A stretch of DNA of 41,366 bases from a bacterium (GTDB lineage Bacteria > Margulisbacteria > Marinamargulisbacteria > JAHFDA01): contig JAHFDA010000021.1 of assembly GCA_023249225.1 (NCBI GenBank), positions 1-41,366 on the forward strand, in the 5' to 3' direction. The notes beneath the pieces were generated by a model, which was not told where the DNA came from, did not search any database, and saw only the letters and a list, made by a program, of their open reading frames with translations. Shown here piece after piece: positions 34,191 through 41,366 of the stretch; within the stretch, counting starts at the first letter, position 1, and the number at the start of each line of letters is the position of its first letter. The translations under genes were made by a program, and so were the position numbers.

Positions 34191-36062
34191 GTGTATTCGT
34201 TAGAACGTCTGGCTTATCTTGGTGTGGTCGCGTTGGGGGCTTTTGGCGCTGGATCCGAGTTGTTGCGCCGTGCGCGCCTGCCCTATGTGCGCGGGGCGGC
34301 CCTGGCCACCGGTCTGGCGCTGTATTCGCTGATCATCTTGTTTTTGGGATTGACGCATCTGTTGTACCAGTCATTGATTCTTCAAATGGTATGGATCTTC
34401 TTTTTGGGGACGCTGGTTTTTCGGTACCGTGACCTGACTGAATGCCTGCGCGACGCCTGGCGCATGCTGTGCGCGCTGAATGGCTTGGGGCGCGTGATGA
34501 TCGGCATGGCTGTAGCGATTTTGGCCTTTCATCTATTACAGTCGCTGATGCCGCTTTACGAGTTTGATGATTCTTACGACCTATGCCGCAGCGGATTGCA
34601 TTATCATTTTTTGCATTTTCGTCCAGATTTGTTCAGCACCAACCTGCCCAGCACTTTTTTCATGTTTGGGGTGCTGGGGGTCAGCTTGCACGGATTTGGC
34701 ATGATCGCTTCGATCAGCGTGCTCGAATTACTGGCGCTGGGTCTTTTGGCGTCAGCGTATGTCTGGCGCCATCTCACGCTGTCCCTGGTGCCCTGGGTGC
34801 TTGTCATGATTTTTTCGCTGCCGATGGCCTTTAACGTGACCAAAGCTGTTTTCGAAGAACTGGCGGTGTGTATGACGGTGCTGGCGGCGCTGTTGTATTT
34901 GATCGAGGCGTATTCGCAATCTGATCCACGGTCGGCCCGGGCCTGCATGGCAGCGGCCGTGTTATGGACGGTCTACAGTTTTAGCGGAAAAACGACGACA
35001 TTGGCTTTAGGTGTGGCCATCGGCGTGGTGGCCTGCTGCTGGGCCACGGGACATTCTGATAAGCGCCGTGCCTGGGTTACAGTGCTTGCCAGCGGTTGTC
35101 TGGGTTTTATGCTCATGGGGGCACCATGGCTGGCGCGCTCCTATTTTTACACCGGTAATCCGGTCTGGCCTTTTGCACAGTCTATTTTTCCTACGCCGTA
35201 TTGGCCGTCCGATGCCATGAGTAGTTTCGAACAGTACTTGACCAAACCTTTTGAACATCGCTGGCACGAAGCGCTTATGCTACCAGTCAACTTTGCGCGA
35301 TCTTTTGAAGCGGCCCGTCCGGTGGGAGCCGATTGGGGCGTGTGGATTTTTGCCTGCTCGGTGCCCACATTGTTTTTATGCACAAGGCGGCAACACGTAC
35401 GCTTGCTGTGGAGCGGACTACTGATATTTACCGGAGTGGCTTACATTAGTTTATACCCCGTCGGTCGTTACTGGTCGCCTGCCGCCATGATTTTATTGAT
35501 CATGGCCTTGCATGCAATGGATGCATGGGTCTTGCCAGGCCGATGGCGTCATCACACGGTAGGTTTTTTGCTTGTCGCGGTGGCGCTGTTTGAAACAGGG
35601 GTGGCCTATCAACGCTGGATACCGACCGGATACCGGGATGCAGGCATCACCCAGCGATCGTTTTTGCGTGCCGTGTTTGACGATGTCTACGCCCGCGACT
35701 TGCCTTACAAGGTGATTCCCGACGAGGCGGCCATGTTTTTTCTTAACAATCAGCATGACGATGGTCGCGGGGTGCTGGTGATTGGCGGGCGTATTTACCG
35801 CTACCGTACGCCGGCTTATTTTGGGGATCCCCGTCTGCAATACTGGGTAGATTTCAGGGCTTTAAATAGGCCGGGGGCCTTTGTTGCGGATCTGCAGGCC
35901 AAGCACATCGGCTATGTCAGCATCGAAAAACGCTGGTGGGAAAGCAATACTTGGTTACAGAAACAACCGCAAGCCAAAAACAATTTAGAACAGGCTTTAA
36001 GCCAAATGACGCTTATTTATGACACAGCCGGCGCCAGCGTGTATCAGGTGCCCCTTTTTTAA
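34191..36062 (+). CDS. Family-A GT-C-like membrane protein (copy 3)
   Basis: This 623-residue protein is related to the genes at 2049 and 4027, but more distant. It has ALGAFGAGSELLRRARLPY, FDDSYDLCRSG near 124, TKAVFEEL, SGKTTTLALG, RSYFYTGNPVWP near 315-326, YPVGRYWSP, and a tail with GRIYRYRTPAYFGDP ending LIYDTAGASVYQVPLF. The start is a GTG with AGGG seven bases upstream. The stop overlaps that of the formyltransferase on the other strand by four bases (TTAA). The function is inferred to be GT-C glycosyl transfer, like the copies 30 kb away. Confidence 0.72.
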   Translation: MYSLERLAYLGVVALGAFGAGSELLRRARLPYVRGAALATGLALYSLIILFLGLTHLLYQSLILQMVWIFFLGTLVFRYRDLTECLRDAWRMLCALNGLGRVMIGMAVAILAFHLLQSLMPLYEFDDSYDLCRSGLHYHFLHFRPDLFSTNLPSTFFMFGVLGVSLHGFGMIASISVLELLALGLLASAYVWRHLTLSLVPWVLVMIFSLPMAFNVTKAVFEELAVCMTVLAALLYLIEAYSQSDPRSARACMAAAVLWTVYSFSGKTTTLALGVAIGVVACCWATGHSDKRRAWVTVLASGCLGFMLMGAPWLARSYFYTGNPVWPFAQSIFPTPYWPSDAMSSFEQYLTKPFEHRWHEALMLPVNFARSFEAARPVGADWGVWIFACSVPTLFLCTRRQHVRLLWSGLLIFTGVAYISLYPVGRYWSPAAMILLIMALHAMDAWVLPGRWRHHTVGFLLVAVALFETGVAYQRWIPTGYRDAGITQRSFLRAVFDDVYARDLPYKVIPDEAAMFFLNNQHDDGRGVLVIGGRIYRYRTPAYFGDPRLQYWVDFRALNRPGAFVADLQAKHIGYVSIEKRWWESNTWLQKQPQAKNNLEQALSQMTLIYDTAGASVYQVPLF

Positions 36063-36946
36063 AGAACAAATAGTTTCTTTAATGCCTCGGCCCGCTGGTT
36101 TTCATTCATAAAACGATACGTTTTTCCCTGGGAGGTGTCTTGGGGTGTGCAGGGCAGTCGGGTGGGATCGTGGTTTTTGTAATCCAGAAACACACGCGTC
36201 AAAAAGTCGGCGCGCAGCAAGGGGTCGTAGTAGCCAAATAAGGCGCGATACAGCATTTGAGTGTCAGGCGGAGGCATGCCTGCCAGATTAAAACGCGGCA
36301 GAGGCTGATCACTGGCGCGGATCAAGTCGCCCGTATCAAGGCCGGCTTCCATATAAAAGAGGCTTACTCCCGGACAACCGCGTTCAGCAATCGACCACAA
36401 AACACCGTCTGCGCCACGTACGTGCGGCAGGTGTCCCGGATGCACGTGGAGGATACGCAGCCCCGGGATCGTAAAAATATCTTTGGGTACAATTCCTCCT
36501 CCGGTAAAGAGCACCGTTTTATATTCCAAGGCTTCCAGCGCTGTTTTAAGGCGGGGGTCTTTGATGCCACTCAAGGTGACGCGTTTTACTTGGGGGGAAA
36601 AGTCCCGCCAGTCCAAGGCGCCTAGCATGGCTTGCAACGTGGCAGGAACATCGCCATAAAGCGGCTCAAGACCATGCTGGACGGCATCAAACAGCGGCCG
36701 CATGTGCATGTGGATGTGCCGCGCCCAATGATTCAGTGATAGTCCCTGCATTTTTTCGGCGTACCAGCGCCAGCCCGGAATCCACTGCGGATAAGTTTTT
36801 TTTGTACCGGGGTGTTTATCGAGCACCATCAGCAGGATGCACGCGGGTGTCAGCCCGGCCTGGCGCAGGCGCAGCAGATAAGCCCGCGCCATAGGCCCTT
36901 CGTACAACAACAGGGTCAGCGGAAGCTTAGAATATCCAGCTTGCAA
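36059..36946 (-). CDS. Formyltransferase-like protein with altered active site
   Basis: This protein of about 295 residues has a formyltransferase core with GGGIVPKDI, then ILHVHPGHLPHVRGADG and AGLDTGDLI (Asp204). In sugar N-formyltransferases the loop normally reads NxHP; here it is HVHP, so the Asn is His167, while His169 and Asp204 remain. It may formylate an amino sugar made by the aminotransferase, or bind a different carrier. The first strand LTLLLYEGPMA needs a start at or near the TTG at 36946, which overlaps the upstream gene by 20 bases; the ATG at 36892 would remove that strand. Confidence 0.78.
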   Translation of the reverse strand: MQAGYSKLPLTLLLYEGPMARAYLLRLRQAGLTPACILLMVLDKHPGTKKTYPQWIPGWRWYAEKMQGLSLNHWARHIHMHMRPLFDAVQHGLEPLYGDVPATLQAMLGALDWRDFSPQVKRVTLSGIKDPRLKTALEALEYKTVLFTGGGIVPKDIFTIPGLRILHVHPGHLPHVRGADGVLWSIAERGCPGVSLFYMEAGLDTGDLIRASDQPLPRFNLAGMPPPDTQMLYRALFGYYDPLLRADFLTRVFLDYKNHDPTRLPCTPQDTSQGKTYRFMNENQRAEALKKLFVL

Positions 36947-38450
36947 ACTGAGTTTTAAATACTTTTGCGGGGTGACGCGTGAAGATCGTTTTTACAAAGC
37001 TTTTAATAAATACCCCGGCGTAGTGCAACACGCGATGAGGTTTGGTCATGATATTCAAGGCAATTCTAAAGGCCGGTACATGGCGCATATGCACCTTAAA
37101 GTGCAGTTTTTCCATAACTTCTTTAATTTCAAAAAAGAGCACATTAAAGTCTTCCTGCGCGCAGGCACCCTTGTACCAAAGCTCGGGGGGGGCATCGTAG
37201 TGGTCGTGCGTCAAATCTAAAAGTTCCCAGTTCATGTGTTCGTCGCTGACCATGTTTTGTTCCATGGCCATTTCCCAGAAATCGGTGTTGGGCAAAGGCA
37301 CCGCGCAGCCATACCAAAAACGCAGTACATTGGGTTGATCGGTCATCCAGCGCATAAAGGCCACGGTCTTGCGCATTTCCTCGATGGTTTCGCCCGGAGC
37401 GCCTAAGATAAATGAACCCGAGGCGCCCAGGCCGTAGCGGCCCAAAGTCTCGATGGCCGTGCGGTTATCGGCAGCGGTCACTTTGCCTTCTTTAAGCGTC
37501 ACCAAAGATTTGTTCGACGCGCTTTCCAATCCAAAGGTCACGTTCACAATGCCCATGCGCTTAAAGGCTGCGCACAGCTCATCGTCAATTTGGTTGGCGC
37601 GGGCCTGGGCGATAAAATTCACTTTCCCCAGTAGGCCGCGACGTTCCAGTTCGTCGGCCATATCCCAGATTCTTTTTTTGTTAAGCGAAAACAAGTCGTC
37701 GCAGATGCTAAACATGTCAATGCCATAAGTGCGGTAAAGATGCTCAATTTCATCCACACTGCGCTTGGGAGAATGTGCCCGCACAGTATTCCAAAAAACT
37801 TTGGTGGAACAAAAGGCACAGGCATACGGACAGCCACGGGAGGTAAACAAATCGATGATCTTGTAGCGTCCCAGGCGCCGCAGTTCAATGGCATCGGGGT
37901 CGTAGCGGTAAAACTGCCCTTTAATCAATGAATAATCCGGCATCGGAATATCATCTAAATTTGCCACCGGCGGACGCTTGGGGGTATGTACCACAGCGCC
38001 ACGCTCATCTGTAAAAATTAATCCTTTGATGCTTTTCAACTTGGCCGGAACAAAACGTTGTCCTTCAGCTTCAAAGCAGCGCATCAGCTCGCCACAAGTT
38101 TCTTCGCCTTCATCGATGACCGCCACGTCAAACAGTTCTGGTTTATAACTGGGTGTATGCGTAGAGATATGCACGCCTCCAATGACCACTTTGACTTTCG
38201 GAAAGCGCTGGCGGATTTCCTTGGCAATTTCTACGGCGTTGGTGTAGGTTGACGTCATTGCCGACAAGCCCACCACATCGGGCTTAAATTCTTGCAGTTG
38301 CTGCATGACGTCGTCGTGAAAGACATCTAAAATAAGCAAGTCTTCGCGGCGCATGATTTTGTAATGAATCAGCCACGTTGAAATATAAACCAGGCCCATG
38401 CTGGTGCTGTTGCGTGAACGTGTCGAATTGACGATGGCAAAACGAGCCAT
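36927..38450 (-). CDS. B12-binding-type radical SAM protein (second)
   Basis: This 507-residue protein has an N-terminal B12-type Rossmann domain with GGVHISTHTP (91-100) and DEGEETCGE, and radical SAM cysteines Cys207, Cys211 and Cys214 (CPYACAFC). A C-terminal extension of about 100 residues follows. It resembles the protein at 5938 in architecture but is clearly not a copy. Probable roles are C-methylation or other radical change of a sugar or lipid; cobalamin use is uncertain because DxHxxG is not seen. The ATG at 38450 has AAAGGGG four bases upstream. Confidence 0.86.
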   Translation of the reverse strand: MARFAIVNSTRSRNSTSMGLVYISTWLIHYKIMRREDLLILDVFHDDVMQQLQEFKPDVVGLSAMTSTYTNAVEIAKEIRQRFPKVKVVIGGVHISTHTPSYKPELFDVAVIDEGEETCGELMRCFEAEGQRFVPAKLKSIKGLIFTDERGAVVHTPKRPPVANLDDIPMPDYSLIKGQFYRYDPDAIELRRLGRYKIIDLFTSRGCPYACAFCSTKVFWNTVRAHSPKRSVDEIEHLYRTYGIDMFSICDDLFSLNKKRIWDMADELERRGLLGKVNFIAQARANQIDDELCAAFKRMGIVNVTFGLESASNKSLVTLKEGKVTAADNRTAIETLGRYGLGASGSFILGAPGETIEEMRKTVAFMRWMTDQPNVLRFWYGCAVPLPNTDFWEMAMEQNMVSDEHMNWELLDLTHDHYDAPPELWYKGACAQEDFNVLFFEIKEVMEKLHFKVHMRHVPAFRIALNIMTKPHRVLHYAGVFIKSFVKTIFTRHPAKVFKTQFASWIF

Positions 38451-38454
38451 ACTA

Positions 38455-38504
38455 CCCCTTTGTTTAGCTTATGTTCAGGTATTTCCCGTACGAGTTTTAT
38501 TATA
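38455..38504 (-). promoter_or_regulatory. Promoter -10 (TATAAT) and ribosome-binding site for the radical SAM operon
   Basis: On the minus strand TATAAT is at 38504-38499 and AAAGGGG at 38461-38455, giving a normal leader of about 40 bases to the ATG at 38450. The -35 region is not consensus. This contrasts with other promoters in the window that sit right at the start codon. Confidence 0.5.
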
Positions 38505-38582
38505 AACCCCGCCCGACCAGCGGCATATGCTTTCTTTGCGCCTCTATTTAGATGCGCTTAAGACCAGGTCTGCTGTAAATTC

Positions 38583-38612
38583 TTGTTTCATAAATTTTAC
38601 GCATTTGATATT
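38583..38612 (+). promoter_or_regulatory. Putative purA promoter (TTGTTT, 18 bases, GATATT)
   Basis: A moderate -35/-10 pair with 18-base spacing lies ahead of the ATG at 38625. The predicted leader is only a few bases long and there is no clear ribosome-binding site. Weak support. Confidence 0.3.
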
Positions 38613-38624
38613 CTTGGGCGCTGA

Positions 38625-39890
<1,266 letters not shown>

Positions 39891-39985
39891 TTTATTAAAT
39901 CACGTATAAAATTTACATAAATCTAAAACAAATAACATAATTAACCTGAAATAGGCCTCGATTTAAGGCGATAAGTACATGAGCC

Positions 39986-41366
39986 ATGTTTTCGCTTCAT
40001 TTTAATCGTTATACGACTCTTTTTAAGGCGCAATTTTTCCTGGCCCTGATTTTTTTAGGTTGTGGTTGCGGCCAGGTGGCTCAAATCACAGGTGCTTTAA
40101 GTAACAGTACACCCGTGGATGCAACGCTTAGCTTAAGCACCAATCGGGTGGTGCTCAATTCGCCTGTGGCCAGTGTCGTAGAAATCAGCGCCTCGGCCAG
40201 CGATCCTGACAATGACACATTGACCTATACGTTTTCGGTATCTAGCGGTAATTTGCAAGCGGGTTCGGACGTTAACCAAAAAATCTACGAGTATCCGCAG
40301 GCGGAGGGCAGTTATCTGGTGACAGTGGTGATCAGTGATGGGCAACACAGTGTGCAACTTTCATCGCTGGTGCATGTGTATGCCGATGAACCGGGTAATA
40401 CCAGCTCGGGTTTGGGAATTTATGGCCTGGTGAGCAGCGTGGGTTTTGGCAATGCTTATTTTGCGTGGACCAATCCCGATAACACGCAGTACGTCTATGT
40501 GCGCCGCGACACCCAGACCTATCCCCAATCGCTTTCAGAAGGCACACTGGTGGCGCAACGTAAAACACTCACCAATGTTTCGACCACAGGCTTGGCAGAT
40601 GGGGCGCATTATTTTTCATTTTTTGTGCTCTATGGCAACACCGTGCAGGAACCGGTGCAGGCCAACATTACCGTACCATCAAGCATTGATGATTTTGAGG
40701 ATGGCGATCTGGCAGCCGACGGGCAAACCTGGACGGTTTACAGTGGCGCTGAAGGCAATCTGGCAGCAGAAGTGGTAAGCCGTGCTGATGGTGCTGGCAA
40801 AGCCCTGAATCTTTCGGGTGAAAGCAGCAACTATTACTTGGGCGGCATGGCGCTTTATACCGGAAAAGGCCTCGACCCATCCCGGTATTTCAGTGTGGAT
40901 ATCTATAATCCATCAGGGACGGACGTCCAGCTTAAAGTAACCCTGTATGACGACGACAACCGTGATGCCGCTAACGTTGTCAACGGTTTTAGTCACAACA
41001 CGGCGGCCGACGATATCTTTGAAACGACGATTAGCGTGCCAGCCAGCGTTTACGGCAGCGGGTTTGTGCGTTTGTCGCTGCCCTTAAGCGCTTTTACCGA
41101 TGCCAATGCAGGTGGAGACGGAATTTTTAACCCCACCTGCAACCTGTCGCAAGATGGCAGCGCCGGACTGATTCAATTGACGCTTGATGTGATCGGAACC
41201 GAGGCCAGTCAAACGGTGGAACTGCAGCTCGATGATCTGGCTTTTAGCGTGGGAGATGAAACCGAGGTCGTGAGCGGTGATGAATCGGGGGTGTCGTCCG
41301 ATGAACAGGTTTCCGGGGACGAGGACGAGATGGGTGGGGAGGAAACACCGACGGATTCTGATACGG
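39986..41366 (+). CDS. Probable surface lipoprotein with beta-sandwich domains, 3' end beyond the window
   Basis: I read this as an open frame of 460 codons from the ATG at 39986 to the window edge. A hydrophobic signal ending FLGCGCG suggests lipidation at Cys26, although the lipobox is not ideal. Next come a cadherin/PKD-like domain (about 45-130, with ASDPDNDTLTYTFSVSSG), an FN3-like domain (about 145-230, IYGLVSSVGFGNAYFAWTN) and a carbohydrate-binding-like sandwich beginning IDDFEDGDLAADGQTW (about 233-420). The final visible part is a very acidic Asp/Glu/Ser/Gly tail, perhaps calcium-binding or a spacer. AAGG lies about 16 bases ahead of the ATG, and the next ATG (39979) is out of frame. 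Confidence 0.75.
   Translation, partial: MFSLHFNRYTTLFKAQFFLALIFLGCGCGQVAQITGALSNSTPVDATLSLSTNRVVLNSPVASVVEISASASDPDNDTLTYTFSVSSGNLQAGSDVNQKIYEYPQAEGSYLVTVVISDGQHSVQLSSLVHVYADEPGNTSSGLGIYGLVSSVGFGNAYFAWTNPDNTQYVYVRRDTQTYPQSLSEGTLVAQRKTLTNVSTTGLADGAHYFSFFVLYGNTVQEPVQANITVPSSIDDFEDGDLAADGQTWTVYSGAEGNLAAEVVSRADGAGKALNLSGESSNYYLGGMALYTGKGLDPSRYFSVDIYNPSGTDVQLKVTLYDDDNRDAANVVNGFSHNTAADDIFETTISVPASVYGSGFVRLSLPLSAFTDANAGGDGIFNPTCNLSQDGSAGLIQLTLDVIGTEASQTVELQLDDLAFSVGDETEVVSGDESGVSSDEQVSGDEDEMGGEETPTDSDT

Noticed and set aside
39979-40005. ATG at 39979 as the start of the lipoprotein
   Set aside because: It is out of frame with the long open frame and reaches a stop after eight codons.

Overview
The window is a large surface-polysaccharide (O-antigen, capsule or exopolysaccharide type) biosynthesis locus. 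It probably comes from a Gram-negative bacterium: there is an O-antigen-ligase-like polymerase/ligase, undecaprenyl-phosphate-type glycosyltransferases and a probable lipoprotein. The standard genetic code fits, because TAA, TAG and TGA all end intact genes. I cannot place the lineage from sequence alone. The mix of B12-type radical SAM proteins, GT-C membrane proteins and many methyltransferases would suit deltaproteobacteria-like or candidate-phylum genomes, but that is a guess.

Layout. (1) 1-1918, minus: O-antigen ligase/polymerase running off the left edge. (2) 2049-5922, plus: two related large membrane proteins of GT-C glycosyltransferase type (family A), with short scars of further deleted copies beside them. 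(3) 16798 down to 5938, minus: a mostly tightly packed operon of sugar-modifying genes. In transcription order these are a broken NAD-sugar epimerase, GT2, two small membrane proteins with winged-helix-like tails, methyltransferase, DegT aminotransferase, two methyltransferases, GT2, epimerase, SGNH hydrolase and a B12-type radical SAM protein. (4) 16831-30077, plus: a tightly coupled operon of HAD phosphatase, a broken APH-like kinase, methyltransferase, zinc-type dehydrogenase, five tandem GT-C-like paralogues (family B) and a split transketolase. (5) 32014-30087, minus: GtrB/DPM1-like GT2 and an epimerase-like protein. (6) 32071-36062, plus: RmlD-like reductase, old-yellow-enzyme-like oxidoreductase, a 34-residue membrane peptide and a third family-A GT-C protein. 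(7) 38450-36059, minus: a second B12-type radical SAM protein and a formyltransferase-like protein. (8) 38625-39890, plus: purA, a housekeeping gene. (9) 39986 to the right edge, plus: a probable surface lipoprotein.

How it could work together (inference): the epimerases, reductases, aminotransferase, formyltransferase, transketolase and methyltransferases would build unusual sugars. The GT2 enzymes would transfer them or charge polyprenyl phosphate. The eight GT-C-like proteins would use lipid-linked sugars at the periplasmic face, and the ligase would polymerise the product or attach it to lipid A. The most striking points are the five-gene overlapping GT-C array, three C-terminal scars showing repeated gain and loss of GT-C genes, two nearby genes each split by an in-frame stop codon, and a pair of small membrane proteins with winged-helix-like tails. 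No tRNA, rRNA, CRISPR array, transposase or attachment site was recognised, and no gap without a gene exceeds 300 bases.
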